Source: Pseudoips prasinana
Taxonomy: Eukaryota > Arthropoda > Insecta > Lepidoptera > Nolidae
Direction of reading: 5' to 3'
Length of the DNA: 64,000 nucleotides
Assembly: GCA_951640165.1 (NCBI GenBank)
Contig: OX621257.1
Span: 4,165,201 to 4,229,200, forward strand
Shown here: in pieces, positions 1 through 10,362 of the stretch
Position numbering within the stretch: the stretch's first letter is position 1
Layout: every line of letters starts with the position of its first letter
Notes under the pieces: generated by a model
The model's database searches: none
Told to the model about the DNA's origin: nothing
The model's input: only the letters and a program-made list of their open reading frames with translations
Position numbers and translations under genes: made by a program

Positions 1-2
1 TT

Positions 3-1260
3 GTTGACTCCGAGGTAATATGTAGTGATTTAAGTGAAAACACAGGATATGAAAATATGTATTACTTGCCAAGATTTATAAATAGCTTCCGCAAACTGAT
101 ATTTCGATTACCACTATGGTCGAACATTATGTGTCAGTATATTCGGTGCTCTTTAGATAATGCTCCAAGTAGTAGTAATGTAGAAAGCTACTTTAAAAAT
201 ACAAAAAATTTACTTTTACGTAGTCGTAGTGGCACAATGAGAGTAGACGATTTTATAATGCAACATACAGAATACTTATCAGGGGAAGTAAAGTTAGCAC
301 TCTCCAGTTGTTTGGATACTGTAAAAACTGACGATAATGTTAAAACTGATTCGGAAATCATTTCTGACAAGAATAATAACAAAGATGATTTTACTATAGA
401 ATCAATTTTTACTAAAAATCCTAAACTTGAAGAAAACTGGCGGAATAAAATAGAGAATAAAAAACACATACCCTTGATTGACAAAGTCAAACCTAAAGTA
501 AAAGCAAATAGAGACTTTGCCAAATGGAAACATTTGTTTTTCTGGTATTGACAAAGTTGTAGTTAATAACACTTGTGCATTCGATTCTGTACTCACTGCT
601 TTGGTAGTAATTTGTATAGACTATGTTAATATTTCAGCGTTCATTAGTTCATTGAATATGCCTTTTTCTAATCTGGTTAGAACATTGCGACATAAAGATG
701 TATCAGTTAATCCATTAAAAATGAGAACTGAAATTCTTAAAAATTATTACGAATTGTCAATTCAAGCAAATCTAGAAGTGATTGATTGCGGTTGTAATGT
801 AACTTTTGTGATAAAAAAATTCGATATGATGAAATTTTCAGTGCAACTGTGTCAAAAATTTGTACAGTCTGCGGAAAAACTGAAACCAGAAAATGTTGTA
901 TTCTACCATTAAACTTGCTAACATTATCTGACTATGGTGTAAGTTCATTGGGCAATTCAGCAATATCTATGATTGAAAATGTAACAATAACTGATTATAG
1001 AGTAAAGGCATGTCATGGAAAAGTATCTACAAATTATGTCATATCGGAAAATTTCATATTTTTTTAATTGGATTTAAATATATCTCTGGACGATGTTCCT
1101 TTAGAAATATTACTTATAGACAAAATTTTTAAACGTGGAGCAGTAATAAGCTATACTTCGTATGAAAATGGAGGATTGGGTCATTATAAAACATATTGTT
1201 ACTGTCGTAATTCAGAATGGGAGTGCTATGACGACATGATTACTAAAGTGATTCTCGTAA
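3..1260 (+). pseudogene. Transposase-like C-terminus fused to a USP-like cysteine protease domain, broken
   Basis: The reading frame is open from the left window edge, so the gene is 5'-partial. The first part (to about 519) carries SNVESYFKNTK, which resembles the C-terminal end of transposase-like proteins seen in insects. After a frameshift near 517 comes NNTCAFDSV (565-591), which matches the Cys box of ubiquitin-specific proteases. A second frameshift near 845 leads into a CTVC (861-872) and CC (894-899) zinc-ribbon-like pair. An in-frame TAA follows at 1065-1067. GHYKTY (from 1179) and CYDDM (1228-1242) then match the USP His box and its trailing Asp. The order Cys box, zinc ribbon, His box is the USP order. 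With two frameshifts and one stop the copy is dead. The USP fold is inferred from these short motifs only; the transposase assignment is weaker. Without the breaks the role would be deubiquitination or isopeptidase activity attached to a transposon protein. Confidence 0.6.
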
Positions 1261-1455
1261 AAAAAAATATAAACATTTATTCCCATTTATATATTTATTT
1301 TCAGGATCTATTTAACTCGGACTTTTTTTAAATTTACAATAATATAGTAACATGTAGATAATTAAAAACAAAGTCAATCTACACCAGATTGATTTTATGT
1401 AATGTAATTATTCTTTACCGATTTATTTGTTTGAGAGAGATTTTGTTTATTTTTT

Positions 1456-1580
1456 TTAACCGACTTCACGGAATAAAAAAGGAGGATGGTTCTATGTTCG
1501 AATGTATGTATTTTTTTTTGTTTTTGATGAAAGCCACAGCGATTACACATATGTAGGGAAAGGCACTTATGACGTGACTA
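1456..1580 (+). repeat. Lepidopteran ACCGACTTC-type repeat fragment
   Basis: AACCGACTTCACGG followed by an AAAAAAGGAGGATGGTTC tract is a degenerate copy of an interspersed repeat common in Lepidoptera. It stands just upstream of a palindromic element whose right arm contains a related ACCGACTTTG motif in inverted orientation. Confidence 0.5.
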
Positions 1581-1883
1581 AAAATAATAAAATAAAATAA
1601 CTGTTTTAAAAAACAAACCACTGACTTCAAAATCGAACTAAAAAGTATACCTACTCGTAAAATAATTTCAAGAATACGGTATACCTAACTAAATTATTAC
1701 ATTTAAAGTTGGTGCTAGCAACTGTGGGAAACGACTATTCGTAATTAATAGCACCTACTTCAAATACAGTAATAATTAAGTGTAGTTAGGTATACCGTAT
1801 TCCTGAATTTATTTTATACTTTTTAGTTCGTTTTCAAAGTCGGTGGTTTGTTTTTTGAAACAGTTATTTTATTTTAAATTATT
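1581..1883. repeat. Palindromic foldback element, ~110-bp arms
   Basis: The left arm (about 1581-1695) and the right arm (about 1773-1883) are inverted copies. They share AAAATAACTGTTT, AACAAACCAC, GAACTAAAAAGTAT and AATACGGTATACCTAACTA in mirrored order. A roughly 75-base centre separates them. The arms differ by a few substitutions and a short indel, so the element is not fresh. There is no ORF; it is probably a MITE or foldback repeat. Confidence 0.65.
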
Positions 1884-3554
1884 TTAAAGATAAAATATTT
1901 TGTACCCATTGTTTAACACAGATTTATAATAAATGACTTCTATTTATGATATTTGTTTAATTTTTTTTTAATTTTCCTGTCAATCTGAAGTAATCGCTAA
2001 AATATATTAGTTTAATACACTGTAAGGGACAATTTGTGAGGTTAGAATTAATCTTTAGAATTAACATATTTTTTCATACTTATCACGTGTACATAATACA
2101 CAGCGTTCGTACATTATATAACTTCAAAGAAATAGTTGAAATTGTATCTACAAATGTTGATTACAGGTGGCGTGGCTACGGAGAATATTCCGCAGCAACG
2201 CCACATTTATTTACCTTTATCTATTAAATTAAAAGTCGTACATTCACAAACAATGCATGTACGCCATGACCGTCGGCCGTACATAAAAATGGGCTATATC
2301 CAATTAAAAAAATATATGGTGTCTAGAGAGCACAACACGTTTTTTATTGTTTTTTTTTGTGATGTCACATCAAACAATGTGTTGCTCTGAGAAATCAAGA
2401 TTTATTTTCCTTTAAAACAGAGAAACAACATTTAATGTTTATTTGTCGCTCTTGTTAAAGAAAGAGCGACAAATAAACAATTAATAAACCATCAAAATGT
2501 ACTAATATGTTGACCACTCAAAAATGACAGTCATTACGTCAAAAATCATAAAGCTGTTTGGCAATCTTCTATGGCTGGCCAAGTCAACTCACCATAAAGG
2601 AAACATAAAAGATATCCTATACAATTCTAGGTATTTCTTTACACGTTGTAAGGGATTGGGACTGGTAATTATAAAAAGAGCTGGTTCAGATATAATATGG
2701 TAAAATAATTTTTCTCACATCACGAACTGACATAACAAAAGACTACTATATAGAACACGTCAAAATTAGAATAGATATAAAAAGTATTTATATACAAGGA
2801 GTTTATATATACAAAGAGGTGCGTTTCGCACACACGTATATATTATTATGACGTTTAAGATGATGAATGTTTGAAGGTACGAGGAAGGAATTTGAGTGGC
2901 GGTTATTCCTCTTCCGTAGTAGAAAAAACATTAAGTGTAAAAAATACTAAGTGCGTATTGATGTAACAGTTAATGTGTGATAGACGTTAATGGCTATGAG
3001 AGGCAGGTGTAATTCAATAGTCGCAATTTGAAAGTGATTTTCTAATATGCGTAGAATATGGTTTATATGTATTAGTATGTAGGTATAGTATAGCTTAAAC
3101 TCTGATAATATTAATTTATTTTTCACCACGATACAAATAATGTACGTATAAGGCTGAATTAAACACATATTTTAAGTAACGGGACTTTAGAACGAACAAA
3201 CGTTTACAAATTAATGTATCCAAAATTAATAGAAGATTTTTAGGTCAATAATAATAATAAATAGTTAAGTATATTAGTTATGGAACGACTAAAATCCTTC
3301 AAACTTTATCATTCTGAAGTGTTTCTTGATTAAATTCTTATCAATTAATTAACGTGCCTACCTATCTCTCGGACACTTGGGGTTTGTCAGTACTGACAGG
3401 CAAGACCGCAGCCCACAGGACGTTTGGCACATCTCATAGGCCTAAGCGATTCCGAAATAATAATATATTTCATACAGACAAGGTCCATAGTATGTTAGTA
3501 AACAAAAAAATAACATTAATATATTCAAGCACTGCAGATGTGACAACTTAGATG
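1884..3554. other. AT-rich intergenic stretch with two hairpins
   Basis: No coding region is supported here; the short frames near 2036-2390 and 2947-3168 have no recognisable motif. The only structures seen are an imperfect GC-richer hairpin at 2168-2206 (GTGGCGT against ACGCCAC) and the 18-bp stem at 2436-2479. Confidence 0.5.
2436..2479. repeat. Perfect 18-bp inverted repeat
   Basis: TGTTTATTTGTCGCTCTT (2436-2453) is followed by a short spacer and its exact reverse complement ending at 2479. A perfect stem of this length in AT-rich DNA suggests a short foldback or the fused ends of a small transposon. Confidence 0.7.
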
Positions 3555-3782
3555 TAGTAACATAATATCCTGGGACATTATTAACACACGGCCATCTGAT
3601 CCGAAACTAAGCAGAGCTTGTACTATGGAAACCAGATAGCTGATATACTTCATATAATACTTTGCTTTTGTAAATACTTAATAACACCCAGACTCGGGAC
3701 AAACAGACATGTTCATGTACACAAATATCGGTCCAGGGTGGGAATCAAACCCATAGGCAAGCCAACCAGCCCGTCCATATCC
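3555..3782 (-). mobile_element. SINE-A copy, 5' end truncated/rearranged
   Basis: Read on the minus strand, this contains the B-box-like GGGTTTGATTCCCACCC, the GACAGATATTTGTG-type body and the AAGCTCTGCTTAG 3' region found in the fuller copy at 29328-29592. About 40 bases of the tRNA-like head are missing compared with 10934-11196. An R1-clade fragment has inserted into its head end at 3783. Confidence 0.8.
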
Positions 3783-4268
3783 TTTTTTTTTTTTTTCTTT
3801 GATAAGGCAGGGGGAATGCCAATGCATGCCACCCGCAAAAAGTGTCTGCGGGTGGGTATGTCGGACTCGCAGCGACTAAACCTAACCTGCCTTCTTCTGG
3901 CGCCTGATAGGGGGAGCCCCGGGAACGCGGGTATGCTGCTCCGGTGCCCCCCTTTTGCGCCGTGTCCCAGATGATCGGGAAACGCACCCGGGGAGAGCTG
4001 TGGGTTGCCCTCCCCATTTGCCGACTCCTGCCAGTACGGCACAGCGACTGCACCACAAACAGTTCGCTGTCTTCCCGGGGCTGCTTGCACGTGGCGGCAG
4101 TAGAGGACACTTCTCATACTGCCACCGCAACCCCGAGGGGAGTAGGGCTAACGGCTGCCACCGCCGCCCCGACGCCTCCTCCGTCTACGAGCGGGGTCAG
4201 CTCGTTCCCGATCCTGCTCGGCGGCCTCCTTCTGGAGCATGACTGCTTCGCAGAAAAAGACCACGGCG
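3783..4268 (-). mobile_element. 5'-truncated R1-clade LINE copy with 15-bp target duplication
   Basis: This is the reverse complement of the last part of the full-length element at 51447-57465. It holds the final ORF2 codons (an Arg/Gly-rich tail), the 3' UTR with an ACCCGCA...TGCGGGT stem, and a poly-T run (poly-A on the minus strand). It is flanked by AGCCCGTCCATATCC at 3768-3782 and again at 4269-4283. The exact duplication shows a retrotransposition event into SINE-derived sequence. No functional protein is encoded. Confidence 0.9.
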
Positions 4269-4345
4269 AGCCCGTCCATATCCTACTTTCACCACACAAC
4301 AATACATTATTACATAACTTCACGATTAAAAAAGAATGTTTTAGG

Positions 4346-4485
4346 CACAGTCGCCAGCACATCAAGCTACTCCAATCTGTCAAATTTCCCCAATTGAAAG
4401 TGAACCTTACGCTTACGTTATAAAGTTGAAAATCTATAAAAGAAATTTGACAGATTGGGCTAGCTGGATGTGCTGGCGTCTGTAC
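4346..4485. mobile_element. MITE-1 copy
   Basis: This is a short palindromic element ending in GTGCTGGCGTCTGTAC, with the inverted form ACAGTCGCCAGCACATC at its left end. Inner arms AAATTTGACAGATTGG are also mirrored. The same element recurs at 32344-32475 and, lacking one outer end, in inverted orientation at 59401-59522. It has no coding capacity. Confidence 0.85.
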
Positions 4486-5713
4486 ATTAAAGAAAGTTGC
4501 TCCGTTCTCACAACTTTCAAATATTTATAACAAAAAACAAAATAAGCACAATTGAAAATATAAATTAATAAAGAAATCGCTTATGGCTTGTAACTTAAGC
4601 ATTTAAATCTCGACACAAAGGTCAAACCTCAAGCCTAAGGCCCTTCCTCTCAAGTTTTGTTTTTCGCTCGTTAAATGTTGTAGTGGTAGGTCAGCATTAG
4701 GACTTGTTAATTGAACAAAACCTTTTTAAACTTCCGAACAAAAATTGGAGGTCTATTTGATATGGTCATTTAACACTAGCTCTGCCCCGTGGTTTCACCC
4801 GCATTAAACAGTATAATAATAATAATGTAATAATTATAAATTCTTTATTTCTCAGTATATGGTACATGTTTTACATTTGTCTAATTCATGCTCTTGCAGA
4901 GCAGGTTGTTAATTTTAATGCTAATGATTAATTAACCTGTATTTTAATCTTGCATGCTTTTGTCTACATCTTGATTACAATAATAATGATAAGTGGAAGA
5001 GCGGAGACTCCTAAGACAAGCAATCCTTGGCTTAAAAGGTGTTCTCCAAATATGTGTATCTGTAAGCCTTTTGTAATCGAAATAAACAATTTATTATTTA
5101 TTATTATTATACTGGATCACATATACTACCATTGCTGGTGTAGAAATAATAGAAAGATATTTCATGGAAGTATTAATACATTAAAAAAACTATTACAAGA
5201 ATTACCACCACAAATTAAATAAATTATCTAAAATATCAATGAGAATAAAATATAAATAAAACTTATAGCCTGTGTATTATTCGGATCTATAAGCTATATT
5301 ACTACAAAGTTTTCAGTTGCGTGAAAGAGTAACAAACATCCAAACGTCCATACATCCATACATACATACATCTGATACTGAATAATTGCGACATCAGGGT
5401 ACTGTGTAAAGTTGATGATGTCTCTATTATAATAATAAATAAATAGATACGTACTTTAATCTAAGTTCGTAATACATTTTGCGGCGACGTTATTTTTTTC
5501 ATAAGCTTGCAATGGAAGGCAATATCGTAAGGGTCTCATCAAAGTTTACGTGCAGGTCGCAGGTGTACACATTTCTTAAGTTGGCTATAAAATCTGAAGT
5601 AAAGATTTTCTTTGTACTACCTGAAGCCAAACAAGCATACATGAAAAATACATAGGATTAAGTTACTTTAACAGATTATAATTTTAATTATTCACTTTTA
5701 GATTTATAGGATC
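4486..5713. other. Unassigned AT-rich region with LR scraps
   Basis: A fragment of an ACTAGCTCTGCCCCG repeat lies at 4775-4815. Another LR piece (GTGAAAGAGTAACAAAC, followed by a CATA-rich tract) lies at about 5250-5385. A 90-codon frame at 4950-5222 runs into a TGTAATCGAAATAAACAATTT stretch typical of a LINE 3' end, but no motif was recognised. Confidence 0.4.
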
Positions 5714-5853
5714 ACTAGCCGTGCCCTGCAGTTTTTTCTAAAAACTATATTTTTGGCTTCGATATCGATTTTAGATCACGTCCCAAGTATCCTTTCTAAA
5801 AAATATTCAATGTATAGTTTTGACTTACCTACGATTTTATTATATGTATAGAT
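5714..5853 (+). repeat. LR-a repeat, internally deleted
   Basis: It starts ACTAGCCGTGCCCTGC and ends TTTTATTATATGTATAGAT. Its 3' half matches 60115-60232 closely, but about 170 internal bases present there are missing here. Confidence 0.75.
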
Positions 5854-5869
5854 TCGCAATGCAAATCAA

Positions 5870-5980
5870 ACATTGTTAACAGGTATTAATGCGACTAACC
5901 TTTATTGTTATTTTCCCGGCATTTCGACCAAGTTGCATTGATCGCGGTCACGGGATGACCTTAATACCTGTTAACAATGT
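5870..5980. mobile_element. MITE-8: small element with perfect 20-bp TIRs
   Basis: ACATTGTTAACAGGTATTAA (5870-5889) is repeated in perfect inversion at 5961-5980. The 71-base centre includes CCCGGCATTTCGACCAAG. The element abuts a MITE-2 copy on its right. No TSD is obvious. Confidence 0.75.
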
Positions 5981-5991
5981 TTATATACAAC

Positions 5992-6377
5992 TTGTAACGT
6001 AATTAACGCCCACCCTCAAACACCCCAATTAGAATATTATGTTGTAATCGTAATACATACACTGAATTTTTAATTTAACATGTATATGCATTGTTATTAC
6101 TAAATTAGTTTCTTGAAATAAAGTTTATTTTTCTTTATTTTGTATTGAATGATGGAGTTTGTATGAATACAAATAAAACTGCGACTTTAAAAGTCTTTTT
6201 ACTTTGAATTACGGTCCATTTTAATTTGTATTGACTGTACAGGGTTAATATGAGAATAATTTCCGTAGTTTTAATTATTTTGGTATAAAAAATTACCTAT
6301 ATTAAATATGATAATAATCGATTCAGTAAACGATTCTGAACAAACTATTTTCAGGATGTGAGTTAATTAAGTTACAT
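5992..6377 (-). mobile_element. MITE-2 copy A
   Basis: A ~385-bp element with imperfect TIRs of the form TGTAACnTAATTAACnC. It is an inverted copy of 10363-10748, with AATAAAACTGCGACTTTAAAAG and AATTTCCGTAGTTTTAA in mirrored order. There is no ORF. The orientation sign is relative to copy B. Confidence 0.85.
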
Positions 6378-6388
6378 ATTGTATAATT

Positions 6389-6648
6389 ACTAGCTGGCCC
6401 GGCAGACTTTGTACTGCCTTAATCGATAAATAAAAGACCTAAACTTTTGTTTTAGAAAACGATTATATAGGCAAAAGTAAAGGACTGTTTTTAGGAATTT
6501 CCCGGCAATTATTCGATTTCTCTCACCTTTTAAACCTTCCCTAGAACTCCATGAACATTTCAAGACCAAGATATGATAAATCCGTTCCGCCGTTCTCCAG
6601 TTTTAGCGAGACTAACGAACAGCAATTGATTTTTATATATATAGATAA
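6389..6648 (+). repeat. LR-c repeat (ACTAGCTGGCCCGGCAGAC type)
   Basis: It begins ACTAGCTGGCCCGGCAGACT and ends in a TTTTATATATATAGAT tract, the layout of a non-autonomous repeat common in Lepidoptera. The CCGTTCCGCCGTTCTCCAG stretch near 6580 is typical of its body. No coding sequence. Confidence 0.7.
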
Positions 6649-7330
6649 GATGATACGCAAAAGTTTAAAAGAGTATAATGCAAATCAATGTAAAAATTCT
6701 AATTTTATAAATGGGAAGTCTTAAATTGATGAATGAATGATGATGAATCATTCGGAGGGTCTTAAAATAGCACCGAGGTGGAAAACTACCGCGGCAAGAA
6801 TTAGTAACACACACGTGACGACTGGATAGCGCTTAAACGGTTCAAACTACAAATTTATAGTTTGGAAGGTGTTATTAATACGATATGATCATTCATATGC
6901 AACTGTATATCCCGTCCAGGAGGCTGTCCCGCCATCCGGCGAAAATCCCGTCATGTAGCCGTTGTGCCGGATTGGGAGAACGGAGTGGAACCCAGCGGTT
7001 GCATGCGGGGGGGCATCGGGGGCCCTTCCGTGCTCCGTGTCAGTTTCTCACATAACAATTGGGCCCGCCGAGTTTTAAACCCCGCATACTTTCTTTGGGA
7101 ATCGCCTTAACCCTACCCCTCGGAGACCTCTTTCCCTAACTCTCTTTTAAAAAAATGATCCGGAAGAAAAAAAAGAAAAGGAATTCTACGGCGGACACCC
7201 ATTCCAAAAATATAACAAGTATTGGCTGTCCATAATAAATAAATAACGAGTGGTAGCAAGGGATAAATATAGGTGACTTATAAATAATTGGTTCGCAGTT
7301 GCATAGTTATATCATTAATTACGTTACATC
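6649..7330. other. Non-coding gap with GC-rich island, possible LINE 5' UTR relic
   Basis: Most of this is AT-rich, but 6905-7190 is abruptly GC-rich (GCCATCCGGCG, GTGCCGGATTGGGAGAACGG). It ends just before a lysine-rich micro-frame at 7155 that starts ATGATCCGGAAG. That composition and layout resemble a LINE 5' UTR running into ORF1, but no ORF1 body follows. The last 15 bases before the Harbinger TSD (7315-7329) look like an end of MITE-2. Confidence 0.35.
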
Positions 7331-7486
7331 TTAGGCTTCGTTCACACGGCATTGTCCTGCACGTTGTTTTCGTATTCGTTTTTTTAACGTACAATCATCC
7401 GGGTCTTCACACGGTAAATTATCATTCGTGTAAAAGACGAATAGCCGCAGTCTTCACACATTTGTCACAGCGAGTAGACGTCACTG

Positions 7487-9755
7487 ATGGATCCACGCGT
7501 GGTTGTACTTTTATATTGGTATCGTAGGCGCCAACGGTCTCGCCGCCGACAAAACAGAAGGTTTTGGGTACATCCTATTAATCAAGAATCTGTGCGAACG
7601 ATCACATTTGAAAAATTATTCGAAAATCTTAGAAACGATGAAAAAAAGTTTTTTAATTACTTTCGAATGTCTGTTGAAAGTTTTGAAAAGTTATTAACTC
7701 GACTGGAAAATTCAAGCCTACCAAAATCAAATACGAATATGCGGAAATGCATTAGTACTAAAATGAAATTAGCCATCTGTTTAAGGTAAGTACACAAATA
7801 AAAATACACAGGTTGTGATTATTTAAGTTTTATTAATGTTAATTATAATAATTAAAAAAATATACAAATTTGACCAATTTTACTATGGTATATTCGTGTT
7901 TCGTATTAAAAGACATTGTAATCAATATCCGTGTAGTTAGAATAGCAGGATTCGACAGAAGACGGACTTTGAAGAGAAGCTGCTGTAGTTAATTATACAG
8001 AGGCTGGACTTTGAAGAGAAGTCGTTGTAGTCATGTTTGTACTAATAGAATTTGTAACTTCTTGTATATTACTATTTTGGTATTGTTGTGTAAAATATCC
8101 TCTGTGAACTGATGACAGATTGAAAGACGACGATTCACGAATTTGGCGACTGTTTTAATTTTTTTCATTAACTGTAACACACCCATTTGGAATTCAAGGA
8201 CTTCATCATCGTCATACTTATCTAATGATGGTAATATCCCATTAAAAAATGAAAGATGCTGATTCATTGTTTTAGGTTCGTTATTCGAATAAGAATCCAT
8301 AAATTTCATCATCTTCGCATCTACAGGACTAATCATATTCTTTAGAGATCTTTTAGGTACACGATTAGGTATTGGGTTCTTTGCCGCCATTGTGTCATGT
8401 GTCTCTATAGAGTTTGTTTCCAATGTTTCATTTCCATCCTCAGAATTTTTTTTCTGGTTTTTGGATTCTGTGTTATTATTGGATTCCGTGTTGTTATTTT
8501 CGGTAGTAGCATTATTTACTGTCTTTTTAGGTTCTATTACTTTCTGCAGAAAAGATAACTGTTTACTATATACATAAGGCTTTGCTGTTTTGGCGCCACT
8601 TCCTGAGCTTTTCTGATCTTTTATCTTTTTATACGATCGATTATAATTATCTCTTATATGAGTCCACCGTTGAATAATCATTTTAGCTGTAAAAGACAAA
8701 CAAAAACGGTAAACAAAAAAGTAATACGGTACAGACAATAGCACGTCCCTCTTTACACTTCCATTATAAACTGATCTTATCAAACCAGTCTTTGCAATGA
8801 TGCCGCGTGTCAGTTTATATTGGATCTGTATAGAGGGACGTGCTGTTGACTGTACATATACATTTTTTTTTTCAGGTATTTAGCATCGGGGTGCTCCATG
8901 AAAGATTTACACTATTCATACAAAGTTGGAGTATCGACTATAAGTGGTATCATCTGGGATGTTTGCTGGACTCTATGGCATGTCCTTCAGGGAGAATATC
9001 TTCAAATGCCTTCTACAGAAAGTGAATGGATAAAAATAGTGGAAGGTTTTGAAAGAAAGACTAATTTCCCTCATTGTTTAGGTGCAATTGACGGAAAACA
9101 AATAAAAATCTTAAAGCCCCCTCATAGTGGATCCATGTACTTCAATTATAAAGATTATTTTTCAATTGTGCTACTTGCGGTGGTTGATTCGGAATACAGA
9201 TTTATATATGTAGACATAGGATCATACGGAAAAGATTGTGACTCATCCATTTTGAAAAATTCCGTCTAGTGGAAAAAACTTAATGATGGTTCGTTGAATA
9301 TACCCAAACCAAAGCCATTATTAGAAGGTGGAGAAAATACACCTTACGTATTTATTGGTGATGAGGGATTTGCTCTACATAATAATTTACTACGCCCTTT
9401 TGGAGGAACACATTTAGATTTACGTAAAAAAATCTTCAATTACCGCCTGAGCAGAGCAAGAAGGTACGTGGAGTGTGCTTTTGGTATCTTAGCGGGAAAA
9501 TGGAGAATTCTACATAAGGCTATTGATGTTTCACCAAGTTTATTGACAGAAATCATAAAAGCATGCATTGTATTACACAATTATGTTCGTGAAAATGATG
9601 GACACAATTTTGAAGATGTGGCAAATCCTTCATTATTTGAAAATATTCAAAGTATGGCAGTTCGAAATGTTCAAGCAAACAGCGTAAGGTCCATTTTTAG
9701 TCACTATTTTTTATCAAACGAAGGAGCAGTCCCATGGCAAAACGAATACATTTAG
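7487..9755 (+). pseudogene. Harbinger DDE transposase (two exons, one premature stop)
   Basis: Exon 1 is 7487-7785 (ATG at 7487, donor GTAAGT at 7786). Exon 2 is 8876-9755, after a pyrimidine-rich TTTTTTTTCAG acceptor. The join completes an AGG codon and restores the family reading ...ICLRYLASGCSMKDL. About 392 residues, a normal length for this family. Exon 1 has an Arg-rich start, then WVHPINQES and the FFNYFRMSVESF region. Exon 2 holds the DDE_4 core: Asp in GAIDGKQ, Asp in YVDIGSYG, Glu in RYVECAFGIL. A single in-frame TAG at 9267-9269, between the second Asp and the Glu, kills the product; the frame continues perfectly after it. Its role would be cutting and joining at element ends with a preference for TTA or TAA targets. 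The 1.09-kb intron contains the second exon of the antisense MADF gene. Confidence 0.93.
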
Positions 9756-10013
9756 AACTAAGCAGAACAAGTTAAAATATGTTGTTACTCAATTTTTATT
9801 ATTAGTAATAAAATATACATACTTACCTAAGGCTTGTCTTGTTTTTTCTTCCTTTGTCTCAAAATTAGAATCAATTATTACCATGATTCCCTTCCAAGCC
9901 GCTTGAGTTGCGACGCGATTTTTATAAAGTTCCAAAGTTGTATCCCATAAAACGGGACATTGTTCCACTAAAGAAATTAATAGTTCGTTGTCTATAGAAG
10001 ATTCCTCAACCAT
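8031..10013 (-). pseudogene. Harbinger MADF-BESS accessory DNA-binding protein (two exons, C-tail frameshift)
   Basis: Read on the minus strand, exon 1 runs from the ATG at 10013 to 9827 (donor GTAAGT at 9826-9821). Exon 2 runs from 8686 (acceptor TTTTACAG) to the TGA at 8031. Joined, they give 280 codons and a continuous MADF domain: LLISLVEQCPVLWD, then AAWKGIMVII across the splice to IIQRWTHIRDNYNRSYKK. An Asn/Ser/Glu-rich linker follows, then a BESS motif (HLSFFNGILPSLDKYDDD). After the BESS motif the family-like tail continues in another frame from about 8140 (GYFTQQYQNSN..., SLQSPS repeats), and a TAA interrupts that tail as well. The domains are intact but the C-terminus is damaged. 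In Harbinger elements this SANT/Myb-like protein binds element ends and helps import the transposase. Exon 2 lies inside the transposase intron, and transposase exon 2 lies inside this gene's intron. Confidence 0.88.
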
Positions 10014-10362
10014 TTTGAATATCAAACCAAATCAAACATAAAATACGTGCCACCCGTCCAAAAGACGCTCAGGTACTAAACGCTTCTTCGGTTGCTATTC
10101 GATAAAAAACGTGTGAAGATCGTGCCGTGTGAACGAGACAGAGCTATATTATGTGCCACTGCGAACCGAATACGTCAAAGTTCATTCGATTTGCTTGACA
10201 AGTCCGTTGAGTATGCGTTTAAACGTATAAGCGGTACACGTTTTTTTGCAGTACAATCGACGTGTGAATGGATATATGTAGGTTGTATGGTCACTATTTA
10301 CGTTAAGACGTATACTGCAAAAAAACATGCAGGACAATGCCGTGTCCGAAGCCTTATACAAA

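Larger units (their letters stand above)
7334..10353 (+). mobile_element. PIF/Harbinger DNA transposon, 3.0 kb, two genes
   Basis: The element starts GGCTTCGTTCACACGGCATT and ends with the mirrored AATGCCGTGTCCGAAGCC. The terminal inverted repeats run on through CAGGACAATGCC into the flanking poly-T. TTA stands at 7331-7333 and at 10354-10356, the 3-bp target duplication expected of PIF/Harbinger. Inside are a plus-strand DDE transposase and a minus-strand MADF-BESS gene, the usual pair for this superfamily. Subterminal TTCACACG motifs recur near both ends. Ends and TSD are intact, so the element could be mobilised in trans, but both genes carry damage. Confidence 0.93.

Noticed and set aside
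2036..2390. Two overlapping 60-84 codon frames
   Set aside because: AT-rich chance frames without motif; no splice or start context worth noting.
3713..4423. Several 80-160 codon frames on both strands
   Set aside because: They overlap the truncated R1-clade copy; only the final ORF2 codons are genuine and the rest is 3' UTR.
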